From positions 1,302,001-1,366,000 of the forward strand of contig NZ_BMRB01000001.1 of assembly GCF_014648415.1 (NCBI RefSeq): a stretch of DNA of 64,000 bases, written 5' to 3'. The notes beneath the pieces were generated by a model. That model did not search any database and had not been told where the DNA came from. It saw only the letters and a list, made by a program, of their open reading frames with translations. Every line of letters begins with the position of its first letter. The first letter of the stretch is position 1. Position numbers and translations under genes: made by a program. The stretch comes from Actinokineospora fastidiosa. GTDB taxonomy: Bacteria > Actinomycetota > Actinomycetes > Mycobacteriales > Pseudonocardiaceae. This document shows positions 52,318-60,854 of this stretch, in pieces.

Positions 52318-52803
52318 TCAGCGCGTGGGCGCGGGAAGCAGTGCGCGCAGGGCGGAGAGACCGCGGCTTGTCTGGCTCTTGACGGTGCCCACCGAGCACC
52401 GCATCGCGGCGGCGGTCTCCTCCACCGACAGGTCCTCCCAGAACCGCAGCACCAGCGCCGTGCGCTGGCGGGCGGGCACCCGGGCCAGGGCGGCCATCAG
52501 CACCACGCGGTCGTCCGGCCCGTACTCCGGCGCCGACCCGTCCGCGACCTGCGATGTCACCCGTTCCCGGTGGAAGAACCCCCGTCTGGTCTCGTCGAGG
52601 AAAGCACGCACCACGATCTGCCGGGTGTAGGCGTCGAGGCGGTCCCGCCGCGACACCCGGTTCCACACCCGGTAGAGCTTGACGAACGCCGTCTGCACGA
52701 GGTCCTCGGCGCGATGCCAGTCGCCGCACAGCAGGTAAGCCGTGCCGCGCATGGCGTCCGCCCGGGCCGCGAAGTAGTCGGCGAACTCGCCGTCCCGATC
52801 CAT
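52318..52803 (-). CDS. SigE-family (ECF-like) RNA polymerase sigma factor
   Basis: The 161-residue protein has region 2 (RGTAYLLCGDWHRAEDLVQT) and region 4 (DLSVEETAAAMRCSVGTVKS) with no region 3, as in SigE-family group IV sigma factors of actinomycetes. ATG at 52803 lies about 19 bases downstream of a perfect 12-bp palindrome. Its target genes are unknown; position between two polysaccharide operons suggests envelope stress control. Confidence 0.92.
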   Translation of the reverse strand: MDRDGEFADYFAARADAMRGTAYLLCGDWHRAEDLVQTAFVKLYRVWNRVSRRDRLDAYTRQIVVRAFLDETRRGFFHRERVTSQVADGSAPEYGPDDRVVLMAALARVPARQRTALVLRFWEDLSVEETAAAMRCSVGTVKSQTSRGLSALRALLPAPTR

Positions 52804-52821
52804 CCATCCCCCTGGGGCAGT

Positions 52822-52833
52822 GCGTAGCTACGC
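52822..52833. promoter_or_regulatory. Perfect 12-bp palindrome upstream of the sigma factor
   Basis: GCGTAGCTACGC at 52822-52833 is self-complementary and lies in the 64 bp between the GT2 stop (52868, minus) and the sigma start (52803, minus). It may be an operator in the sigma promoter. Confidence 0.4.
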
Positions 52834-52867
52834 CCTAGTCACGCTCGCGGGCGCCGGGGAGGTTGCA

Positions 52868-53665
52868 TCAGTCCCAGTCGGTGTAATAGCTGTCCGGGTT
52901 GATCAGGTAGCGCACGGTCGGCTCGGGGATGTGGCGGACGACGCGGGTGCGGGCGGCGCGGTGCACGAACTCCCAGTCCTCCTTGGGGATCGTCGTCTTG
53001 GTCCTGGGCAGGCGGCTGTAGAGCACCGTCGGGCTCCTGCGCAGGACCAGGCCGTTGGTGTCCACGTACGGGTCGGCGTCGGCCAGGGTGTGGCGGTCGA
53101 AGGGGGCGCTCAGCACGTCGACCACCGTCCCGTCGGCGCGGTGGCGTTGCACGGCCGAGTACGTCAGGTCCGCGCCTTCGCGCATCGCGGCCAGGGCGAG
53201 TTCCAGGTGGTCCGGCCGCCAGGTGTTGTCGTCGTCGAGGAAGGCCAGGTACGGCGAGTGCGACAGCCGGATCCCCACGTTGCGCACCACGCCCACCACC
53301 CCGGTGTTCCGCGACAGGCTCACCGCGACCAACCGCTCGTCCGACGGCAGCGCGGGCAGCCCGCCGCCGTCGTCGACCACCACGACCAAGTGGTCCGCAA
53401 TCGTTTGCGCCAAGGCCGAATCCACCGCGTCCACCAGCATCGCTGGCCGCCGGTAGGTCGGGATCACCGTGGTCACCAGCGGGACGGGCAGCGGTCGTCG
53501 CAGGCGCGCGACCTCGGCGTCCTCGAACCGCCGCAGGGCGACGGCGTGCCGCCCGAGCAGCAGCTTCGTCTTCGCCTCGTGCATCGGCCAGATCCCGAAC
53601 CGGTCCCGCAGGGCCCGGCGCACCCCCGCCGACAGCCCGCCCCGGTCCTTCAACGGCGCGCTCAC
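52868..53665 (-). CDS. GT2 family glycosyltransferase (minus arm)
   Basis: The 265-residue protein has a GT-A domain: TVIPTYRRPAMLVDAVDSAL, VVVDDGGG, SLSRNTGVVGVVRNVGIRLS and the DxD-like LAFLDDDNTW. Its GTG start overlaps the flippase stop (GTGA), making it the last gene of the four-gene minus arm. The short N-terminal ~65 residues are basic. Product linkage is unknown. Confidence 0.88.
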   Translation of the reverse strand: MSAPLKDRGGLSAGVRRALRDRFGIWPMHEAKTKLLLGRHAVALRRFEDAEVARLRRPLPVPLVTTVIPTYRRPAMLVDAVDSALAQTIADHLVVVVDDGGGLPALPSDERLVAVSLSRNTGVVGVVRNVGIRLSHSPYLAFLDDDNTWRPDHLELALAAMREGADLTYSAVQRHRADGTVVDVLSAPFDRHTLADADPYVDTNGLVLRRSPTVLYSRLPRTKTTIPKEDWEFVHRAARTRVVRHIPEPTVRYLINPDSYYTDWD

Positions 53666-55095
53666 GCGGACGCCCCTTCCCTCGATCGCCCAGGCAGCAG
53701 GGCGCGCATCGGATACACCACAGGCAGATAGACCAGCGCCGCGACGACGCCTCCCACGAGCAGCGTCGGCAGCGGGTCGTCGAACACCGCGTGCACCGCG
53801 ACCGCCGACACCGCGATCAGCACGCCGCCGATCGCCGGACGCGCGCACACCGCCGCCGCCGGGCGCAGGCTCAGCCCGCGCCGCCGGATCACCCAGGCGA
53901 AGGCCGGGACCACCACGACCGCGGCCACCGCCACCTGCGCGATCGCCGCCCCCCGGATGCCGTCGACCCGCGTGCCGACCACCAGCGCGGGCAGCATCGT
54001 CGCCAGCCACAACCCCTGCAGCCACACCAGCGAGCGGTTGCCGTCCAGCGCGACCAGCAGGTCATAGCCGATGAACAGCAGGATGCGCACCAGCCCCAGC
54101 CCGGCGAGCACCTGCAGCACCACGGCGGCGGGGGTCCATTGCGCGCCGTAGACCACGTGCAGCATCGGGTAGGCGTAACAGGCGAGCAGGGTGCACACGG
54201 GCAGCGCCGCGGCGACCAGCAGGCCCGTGCCCCGCGCCAGCGACTGCTCCAGCCGGGGCCGGTCGTCCACCAGCCGCGCGAAGCCCGCCAGCGACACCCG
54301 GCGCGCGGCCTCGGAGAACACCTGCAGCGGCAGGCTCGACTGGTTGAACGCCATCAGGTACAGACCCAGCGCGATCTCGTCGGTGTACGCGCCGACGACG
54401 ATCTTGTCCACATTGGTCACCGACAGCACCAGCAGGCTCGCCGCGGCCAGCGGCAGCCCGAAGCGCACCAGCTCCCGCGCCGTGGCCGGGTCCCACCCCG
54501 GCCGCACCCGCACCGGGCACAGCGCGAGATAGCAGACCACCGAGACGACGTTGCCCGACACCTGGCCGATCGCGAAGCTCATCGGGCCCGCGCCGGAGAG
54601 CGCCAGCGTGATCGTCAGCGACGTCACCACCACGAACGCCGCGCCGTCGCAGAAGAACCGCGTGCGCTGCAGGAACTCCCGGTTGAGGATCGTGGCGGGG
54701 ACGACAGCGATGCCGTCGAGCACCACCGCCAGGCACAGCACCCGCAGCACGCCCACCGCGTCCGGGCTGCCCATGAGCTCGCAGTACACAGGCGCGGCGA
54801 AGTACACCACCGCGTACAGCGCCGCGCTGCACGACACCGCGATCGTCAGCGCCGTCGGCGCGAACTCGCGCACGTCGCGCTCCCACCGCACCAGCGCGAG
54901 CGTCACGCCCAGCTCGTTGAACGCCTGCAGCAGGGTCAGCGCGACCAGGGCGACGGCGAACACGCCGTAGTCGGCCGGGGTCAGGATGCGGGCGAGCGCG
55001 ATGCCCGCGATCAGCGTGCCGAGCCGCAGCACGACGGTGTTGAGCAGGCTCCACACCGCGCCCCTGCCGACCTTCCCGCCGACGTCCACGCTCAC
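53662..55095 (-). CDS. Wzx-type polysaccharide flippase (MOP superfamily)
   Basis: The 477-residue membrane protein has 12-14 predicted helices. N-terminal GRGAVWSLLNTVVLRLGTLI and ALARILTPADYGVFAVALVA are typical of the polysaccharide_synt family. It should flip lipid-linked repeat units to the outer face for polymerisation. GTG start at 55095 overlaps the polymerase stop; its own stop overlaps the GT2 start. Completeness of the helix pattern suggests it is functional. Confidence 0.9.
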   Translation of the reverse strand: MSVDVGGKVGRGAVWSLLNTVVLRLGTLIAGIALARILTPADYGVFAVALVALTLLQAFNELGVTLALVRWERDVREFAPTALTIAVSCSAALYAVVYFAAPVYCELMGSPDAVGVLRVLCLAVVLDGIAVVPATILNREFLQRTRFFCDGAAFVVVTSLTITLALSGAGPMSFAIGQVSGNVVSVVCYLALCPVRVRPGWDPATARELVRFGLPLAAASLLVLSVTNVDKIVVGAYTDEIALGLYLMAFNQSSLPLQVFSEAARRVSLAGFARLVDDRPRLEQSLARGTGLLVAAALPVCTLLACYAYPMLHVVYGAQWTPAAVVLQVLAGLGLVRILLFIGYDLLVALDGNRSLVWLQGLWLATMLPALVVGTRVDGIRGAAIAQVAVAAVVVVPAFAWVIRRRGLSLRPAAAVCARPAIGGVLIAVSAVAVHAVFDDPLPTLLVGGVVAALVYLPVVYPMRALLPGRSREGASA

Positions 55096-56417
55096 CTGGC
55101 CACCTCGGTTCTGGGTAGCGCCGCGGGCCGCGCGGCGTCTTCTTGGACGTGCCGCCAGAGCGCCCCCGCGAGCCCGACGAGCAGGAAGGTGAATCCGGTG
55201 GCGACGGCGAAGCCGAGCAGGTCGAACGTCGCCGAGGAGATGCCGGGCACCGCGATGCACGCCGCGACCGTCACCGCCAGGTCCTTGATCCTCGGGTCCT
55301 TGGTGACCATCCGCGCCCGGAAGCAGCAGTACCAGCCCGCCGCGTAGAGGCCGATCAGCGCGAGGATGCCCAGGACCCCGTTCTGCACGAGCGTGCCCAG
55401 GTACTGGTTGTCCAGCCAGCCGTACTTCTCCGGCAGGTAGGTCCCCATGCCGCGGCCGAAGATCAAGTGCTCGGCGATCTCCGAGCCCGCCCGCTCGATC
55501 GCCCGCCGCCTGCTCTCCGCGCTCGGGTCCTCGTCGATGGAGGTGAAGAGGCTGTAGAGGGTGCCGACCAGGCCGGGCACCATGACCCGCATCGCGCCGA
55601 GGAACAGCACGATCCCGAACAGCGCGCGCACCCGGCGCTTGGGCGGCATCGCCGGGATGATGAACATCGCCGCGATCGCCAGCGCCAGCACCGCCGAGCG
55701 CGACAGCGACTGCATCGACGCCATCGCCAGGATTCCCAGGCAGAACCACCAGCGCTTGTCCGGGCCGCCGAAGTCGCGGGCGCGCATCGCGTAGTGCAGG
55801 GCGATCGGGACCGCCATCGCGCACACCACGCCGAACTCGATCGGATGCCCCGCCGTGCCCGCGGGCCTGCGGAAGTTCGACCGCTCCAGCACGAACGACA
55901 CCTCGCCGTTGGCCTTGAGGATCGGCGGGGTCAGGTACTGGGTGAGATCGATGGCGAAGGAGAACTGCAGGATGCCGACGAAGGCCATGAACGTCGCGCC
56001 GACGACCATCGTCTTGAGCACGCGGTCGATCCGGTCGAGCCCGCGCACGCCGTCGACCACGGCCAGGCCGACGGCGAACACCGCGGTCAGCGTGATCAGC
56101 GTGCGGTCGGCGGCGGCGAGCTCGTCCGAGGGCAGGTACCCGTACGTCGCCACGCCGTAGGTGGCCAGCTGGGACAGGGCGAACAGGAACAGCGCCGTCC
56201 GCGCCGCGTTGCGGCCCTTGGCGACCCCGAGCGTGGTGACGAGCTGCGCGCAGAACCACAGCACACCCATGACGAAGCCGACCATCATCCCCGGCGTGAC
56301 GGCCATGGGCACGCCCTTGAGCACCATGCTCGCCGGGATGACGGTCATCACCAGCGCGTACACGCAGGCGAGGGTGGCGCCGTCGGCACGCGCCTTCGGC
56401 GGGGTGGGCGCGCTCAT
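55092..56417 (-). CDS. O-antigen ligase/Wzy-type polymerase
   Basis: The 441-residue integral membrane protein has about 11 helices and one large extracytoplasmic loop near residues 270-345 (including RAGSEIAEHLIFGRGMGTYL and WLDNQYLGTLVQNG), the pattern of the Wzy_C/O-antigen ligase family. In this context it most likely polymerises flipped repeat units. It lies between the Wzz-like and Wzx genes and overlaps the latter by 4 bp. Confidence 0.86.
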   Translation of the reverse strand: MSAPTPPKARADGATLACVYALVMTVIPASMVLKGVPMAVTPGMMVGFVMGVLWFCAQLVTTLGVAKGRNAARTALFLFALSQLATYGVATYGYLPSDELAAADRTLITLTAVFAVGLAVVDGVRGLDRIDRVLKTMVVGATFMAFVGILQFSFAIDLTQYLTPPILKANGEVSFVLERSNFRRPAGTAGHPIEFGVVCAMAVPIALHYAMRARDFGGPDKRWWFCLGILAMASMQSLSRSAVLALAIAAMFIIPAMPPKRRVRALFGIVLFLGAMRVMVPGLVGTLYSLFTSIDEDPSAESRRRAIERAGSEIAEHLIFGRGMGTYLPEKYGWLDNQYLGTLVQNGVLGILALIGLYAAGWYCCFRARMVTKDPRIKDLAVTVAACIAVPGISSATFDLLGFAVATGFTFLLVGLAGALWRHVQEDAARPAALPRTEVAR

Positions 56418-56420
56418 CGG

Positions 56421-57305
56421 TCAGCCGTCGGACTCGGACTGCTTCGCTGCGGGGCGCACCATCCGGGTCGGCGGCTCGCGGTACTCCTCGGCAGGCCACG
56501 CCCCGGCCTGGTTGGCGCCGGGCTTCGGCAGGGGTTTCGCGGCGGGCACGCCGTTGGCTGGTTTGCCGTTGGCTGGCTGGATCGGGCGGATGCGCTGGGT
56601 GCGCTCCATCGTGTGCCGGGGCGCGGGGCGCACCGGCTCGACGGGCGCGGGCGTGGTCTCGACGGCGTCATCGGGCTCGTCCTTGCCGCGCTTGCGGTTC
56701 TGGAAGCTCTCCAGACCGAACACCGCGCCCAGGCAGGCCGAGAAGCCCAGCACCATCGCCACGCCAGCGGCGCGCAGCTTGCCGCCGGTCAGCGCCTCCG
56801 GCTCGGTCGGGGCGACGATCTCGTTGACCCCGATGAACGTGCTCGGCGCGGCGCCGAGGTCCTCCTGCCGCTTGGTCAGCTCCGCGCGGACCCGGTCGAG
56901 CACCTGCACGGCCAGCTCGCGCGCGCCCGGCTCGGACTCGCTCTCGGTGACCACGCTGATGAACGGGCCGCCCTCGTTGCCGCCGGAGAGCTCGAAGGTG
57001 TGCTCGGGCTTGTCCGCGCCCAGCTCCTTGACCACGACCGGCGTGTTGATCGTCTGGATGACGATCGATGCCGAGATCGCCAGGCTGGAGTCGAAGGCGA
57101 GCAGCGGGTTGGTCTGCCCGGTCTCCTTGTCCTCGATGCTGGTCGGACCGCTCGACGGCGAGGTCAGCACCAGCAGTCCGGTCGACTGGTAGACCATCGG
57201 GGTGGTGAGGTAGACGCCGCCCGCGGCGCCGACCGTGATCACGAACACCGGAAGCGCCACATACCAGCGCTTGAGCAGTACTAGAAGAGTCTTCCAGAAG
57301 TCCAT
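56421..57305 (-). CDS. Wzz/YveK-like chain-length protein without kinase domain
   Basis: The 294-residue protein has two membrane helices (about residues 14-34 and 177-198) around an extracytoplasmic alpha/beta domain, the layout of Wzz/CapA-type co-polymerases. After the second helix comes a ~95-residue Pro-rich cytoplasmic tail rather than a tyrosine kinase. No BY-kinase gene is in the window. It starts the minus arm; its ATG at 57305 lies 106 bp from the stop of the GT-C gene. Confidence 0.82.
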   Translation of the reverse strand: MDFWKTLLVLLKRWYVALPVFVITVGAAGGVYLTTPMVYQSTGLLVLTSPSSGPTSIEDKETGQTNPLLAFDSSLAISASIVIQTINTPVVVKELGADKPEHTFELSGGNEGGPFISVVTESESEPGARELAVQVLDRVRAELTKRQEDLGAAPSTFIGVNEIVAPTEPEALTGGKLRAAGVAMVLGFSACLGAVFGLESFQNRKRGKDEPDDAVETTPAPVEPVRPAPRHTMERTQRIRPIQPANGKPANGVPAAKPLPKPGANQAGAWPAEEYREPPTRMVRPAAKQSESDG

Positions 57306-57411
57306 TCGTGCCCCAACCCACGACGCAGCGCCTGCTTTACCATCGCGGCCACCGGGGCGACCGTTACTCCATGTAGTGCAGTCCCGAGGGCCGTTAGGCC
57401 GTTCGGCGGCG

Positions 57412-59064
57412 TCATCGCGGCGGTTCGGCGCGATAAAGCCACACGCGGTAGGACGTCCCGTCACTCAACGGGGTTGTCAGCACGAGATCACGGTCGCACA
57501 CCACCAGCGTGAACTTGACGCCGCCACCCTGCTGCGGCTCGGTGAACCGGTGGCAGCCGGGCCGCTCGGGCACCGGCTCCCCGGGGTCGGCGTCGCCGCG
57601 GGCGTAGAGGGCGACGCCGCGCTCGGCGAGGAAGTCCCCGACCGTGCCCGCGCGCATGGCGTCGAGGTATTCAGCGGAGTTGACCAGGCCCTCCAGGTGC
57701 ACCAGCGGCCGGTGCAGGTGGTAGCCGACGCTGCCCGCCCTGTCGCCCATCGCGATGGGCGCGCCCAGCGGGAGCAGCGCGTCGATCTGCCGGGCCGCGG
57801 CCGGGCCCGCCTCGATGAAGGCCGACCGCTCCACGCCGCCGCTTGCCGCGCGGGCCGCGGTGATCCCCGCCGCCGCGACCGTCAGCACCGCGAGGACCCC
57901 GGTGGCCAGGCCGCGCAGGGGCAGCCGCTCGGTGCGGCCTGCGGCGACGGCGGGCCCGGCCAGGGCGACGGCGAGCGGGGCGGCCGAGAAGTACCAGGGC
58001 CACAGCTGCCACGACGAGGTCAGCGCGTAGTAGGCGACGGTGAGGACGCCGCCCCCGAGCACGACCGCGCCGAACTGCGCGGACCTGCCGAGGAGACCGG
58101 GCTGCCCGCGGAGCACGGCGGCGATGACGACGACGAGCGCCGCGACACCGAGCAGCGTCGGGACGCCGAAGACGACCGGGGAGACCAGGAACTGGCCGAC
58201 CACGCCCGGGTTCAACCCGCCGCCGAGCGCCTTCGCCTGGCCGGACACCGGCAGCGGCGTGTCGAACACGGCGAGGTTGACCGCCAGGTACGTCGCCAGC
58301 GTGAGCGCCGGGACGGCGGCGACGGCCACGCCGAGGCGCGTCCAGGGCAAACCCTTGCGGCGCCAGGTGACCAGGGCGAGCACGCCCAGCAGCGCCATCG
58401 GGAAGACGGCGTCGAGTCGGGCCAGGACGGTCAGCGCCATCAGCGTGCCGGTGGCCACCGCGGCGCCGACGCCGAACCAGGGGGCGGTGAACCCGTCGGA
58501 GGCCAGCCACGTCGCGGCCAGCCAGAGCAGGCCCAGCAGGAGCAGGCCGGTCTCCATGCCGGAGAAGAAGAACGACGGGCCCGCCGTGCCGGTCACCAGC
58601 AGCGGCGTCGCCCATGCCAACGTGAGCACGGGACGGGCAGTGAGCGCGCCGATCCGATCGATCTGCCGGGCCGCGCCGATGAGCACCGCGAATGAGAGCA
58701 GGCTCACAGCGACGAGCGCGGTGTGACTGTCCGCTATCGAGAACACGGGGACGAGGGCGAGCAGCCACAGCGGGTGATAGCCGTTGGTCGGGTCGATGCC
58801 GTTGAACGTGGACCCGTCGCCCTCGGCGATGTGCCGGGCGACGCCGAAGTAGTAGAAGGCGTCGTCGTCGAACAGCCCGACCGCCTGCGGATACGGCGCG
58901 GCGGCCACCACCGCGACCCGGATGGCGCCGAGCACGCAGGCCAGCGCCGTCGCCGTCCGCCACCACGGGACGGTCGCGCGCGGCGCGGGACCGCGCAGTT
59001 CGGCGCGGGTGGCAGCGAGCATCGGCGGCGTCCTGTTCTCGGATGGGGCTCCCGGGTGAGGCAT
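57412..59064 (-). CDS. GT-C type membrane glycosyltransferase (GT39/ArnT-like)
   Basis: The 550-residue protein has about 10 helices. An acidic LFDDDAFYYFG motif in the first extracytoplasmic loop (about residues 64-74) matches the catalytic Asp pair of polyprenyl-phosphate-dependent GT-C enzymes, and GIDPTNGYHPLW follows. The C-terminal ~150 residues are extracytoplasmic. It may glycosylate the polymer or surface proteins outside the membrane. ATG at 59064 is favoured by GGGGAAG upstream; 59022 is an alternative. Confidence 0.75.
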   Translation of the reverse strand: MPHPGAPSENRTPPMLAATRAELRGPAPRATVPWWRTATALACVLGAIRVAVVAAAPYPQAVGLFDDDAFYYFGVARHIAEGDGSTFNGIDPTNGYHPLWLLALVPVFSIADSHTALVAVSLLSFAVLIGAARQIDRIGALTARPVLTLAWATPLLVTGTAGPSFFFSGMETGLLLLGLLWLAATWLASDGFTAPWFGVGAAVATGTLMALTVLARLDAVFPMALLGVLALVTWRRKGLPWTRLGVAVAAVPALTLATYLAVNLAVFDTPLPVSGQAKALGGGLNPGVVGQFLVSPVVFGVPTLLGVAALVVVIAAVLRGQPGLLGRSAQFGAVVLGGGVLTVAYYALTSSWQLWPWYFSAAPLAVALAGPAVAAGRTERLPLRGLATGVLAVLTVAAAGITAARAASGGVERSAFIEAGPAAARQIDALLPLGAPIAMGDRAGSVGYHLHRPLVHLEGLVNSAEYLDAMRAGTVGDFLAERGVALYARGDADPGEPVPERPGCHRFTEPQQGGGVKFTLVVCDRDLVLTTPLSDGTSYRVWLYRAEPPR

Positions 59065-59110
59065 CGCTTCCCCGGTTGAATCGTTACCCAGCGTCGACTG
59101 GTGCCGGTGG

Positions 59111-59182
59111 GTCACTGTCGGTGACACCGAGGGTGGGTCCGTCGTGACCTCGTTGTGATCTGGCGGCGTCTGTGCATACAGT
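59111..59182. promoter_or_regulatory. Divergent promoter region with inverted repeat and candidate -35/-10
   Basis: GTCAC-TGTCG-GTGAC (59111-59125) lies between the GT-C gene (minus) and the beta-helix lipoprotein gene (plus). A candidate plus-strand promoter follows: TTGTGA (59153-59158), 18 bases, TACAGT (59177-59182), 40 bases before the ATG at 59222. Confidence 0.35.
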
Positions 59183-59221
59183 GCCGACGGCGTCGGGGGA
59201 TTGCCGAATGGGAAGGACGTC

Positions 59222-60313
59222 ATGGCCGCGGACTTATCCGCCCGCCTGCTCGCCGCGGTGGCGGCCGTGGTGCTGGTCGCCGCGTGCAAGCCGCTGGCCG
59301 GGAAACCCGCGCCCGACCTGCCCGTCCCGCCGCCGGACCCGGTGGTGATCCAGCCGGCGCCGACCACCGCGCCGCCGACGACGAGCCTGCTGCCGCCGAC
59401 GTCGGTGACCTCCGCGCCGACGTCGGCCACGGCGACGATCAAGCCGACGACGTCCAAGACCGCCACGCCGCCGGGCGCTCTGGCCCCGGGCGCGGTCCCG
59501 GCTCCCGGCCAGGTCGGCTTCCGCGGGGACCGCCAGCGCCTCAAGGTCGTCGACGGCCCCGCGTCGGCCCCGCCGGGCACGGAGTGGAACGAGGGCGCCC
59601 TGCGCTTCGGGGGCGGCAACGTGACGCTGGAGGGCGTCTGGGTCAAGGGCGGCGTCGAGTACAGCGGCCACGGCACCCTGACGATCCGCGGCTCGGTGAT
59701 CGAGGGCAACCACCGCAGCTGGTCCCCGCTGATGGCGATCAGCGGCCACGTCGACGTGCGCGACTCCACGATCACGTACAAGGACGACCAGATCCCGGGC
59801 CCGCAGTGGGGCAACGGCGTCATCCACGGCGACGCCCGGATGACCCTGATCCGCAACGACATCTCCGGCGCGCCGGACGGCATCCAGAACGGCCGCGGGG
59901 ACAGCCTCATCGAGCAGAACCACATCCACGGAATGCGCGTCTTCGGCTCACCCCCGAACAACACCCACAACGACGGCATCCAGGCCTACGGCGGCCCGAA
60001 CCTCAAGATCCGCAACAACCGCATCGACATCAGCGTCAACGGCCTCGCCTACGACGGCGCCCACCAGAACGGCGCGATCTTCATCATGCCGAGCGCGGAG
60101 AACCCGGCGAAGAACCTCGAAGTCACCGGCAACTACCTCTCCGGCGGCGGCTACATCCTCCGCCTGGGCACCCCGCTGAGCGGCGCGATCATCAAGAACA
60201 ACCGCTTCGGCCCCACCAAGGGCGGCTGGGGCGAAGTCCTCCTAGACGGCGGCGGCATCGTCGAGTGGTCGGGAAACATCGACGCCACGGGGAAGGCGGT
60301 CCGACAGCCCTGA
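59222..60313 (+). CDS. Right-handed parallel beta-helix lipoprotein
   Basis: The 363-residue exported lipoprotein has lipobox LVAAC with Cys22, a Pro/Thr-rich linker (about 28-100) and a beta-helix of NxI/xxIxxN-type coils (LEGVWVKGGVEYSGHGTLTI, LIRNDISGAPDGIQNGRG, LKIRNNRIDISVNG). Such folds bind or cleave polysaccharides, as in pectate lyases and tail-spike enzymes. No lyase active-site set is certain. Next to the polysaccharide locus it may trim or anchor the polymer. GGAAGG precedes the ATG at 59222. Confidence 0.82.
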   Translation: MAADLSARLLAAVAAVVLVAACKPLAGKPAPDLPVPPPDPVVIQPAPTTAPPTTSLLPPTSVTSAPTSATATIKPTTSKTATPPGALAPGAVPAPGQVGFRGDRQRLKVVDGPASAPPGTEWNEGALRFGGGNVTLEGVWVKGGVEYSGHGTLTIRGSVIEGNHRSWSPLMAISGHVDVRDSTITYKDDQIPGPQWGNGVIHGDARMTLIRNDISGAPDGIQNGRGDSLIEQNHIHGMRVFGSPPNNTHNDGIQAYGGPNLKIRNNRIDISVNGLAYDGAHQNGAIFIMPSAENPAKNLEVTGNYLSGGGYILRLGTPLSGAIIKNNRFGPTKGGWGEVLLDGGGIVEWSGNIDATGKAVRQP

Positions 60314-60367
60314 GCAGCAGGCGAGGACCGCACGAACCCCGTTGGCCGCACGGCCCTCGCCCTGTGG

Positions 60368-60778
60368 CTAGTTGCTCTTCTCGATGTGGTCGGTCAGCAG
60401 GGTTGTGATGTGCTCGATTCCGGCGGTGACCACGGCGAATTTGCGATCGACGTGAGCGAAGTTCTCGTTGACCTGATCGAAGTTCCGGTCGATCTGCTCG
60501 AACCTGAGATCGATTCGTTCGAAGCCACGGTCGACCTTCTCTTCGAGCCGTGTGAGGCGTTGGCCGTGCTCGATCTGTGTGTCCCGGAGCGCCTGGATCA
60601 GGGAGCGGTCAGCCTTCTGCTGCTCGCGGATCACCGCGAGGTCGCGATCGGTGCCCGCGGCCAGCGTGCGCGCAGCCTTGGCGTCGACGCGCGCATCCTC
60701 GGCGACCTCCCGGATGCTGGCCACCTCACGCTCCAACTCCGTGATCCGCTCCTCGACAGGGCGGGGGTTCTCGTTCAC
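60368..60778 (-). CDS. Coiled-coil protein of unknown function
   Basis: From the GTG at 60778 the product has 136 residues and is almost wholly heptad-patterned: PVEERITELEREVASIREVA, then FERIDLRFEQIDRNFDQVNE, a repeated (R/N)FxxxD unit of seven residues. There is no signal peptide or membrane helix. Such proteins form trimeric or dimeric rods. An ATG at 60823 in frame is possible but lacks a ribosome site. No functional link is evident. Confidence 0.65.
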   Translation of the reverse strand: MNENPRPVEERITELEREVASIREVAEDARVDAKAARTLAAGTDRDLAVIREQQKADRSLIQALRDTQIEHGQRLTRLEEKVDRGFERIDLRFEQIDRNFDQVNENFAHVDRKFAVVTAGIEHITTLLTDHIEKSN

Positions 60779-60854
60779 GTCTCCAGGGTAGCGCCGGAAA
60801 ACTGGGCAAAACCCGATTGTCACCTACGGTAAACCGATATCCCCCGAACGGAGA

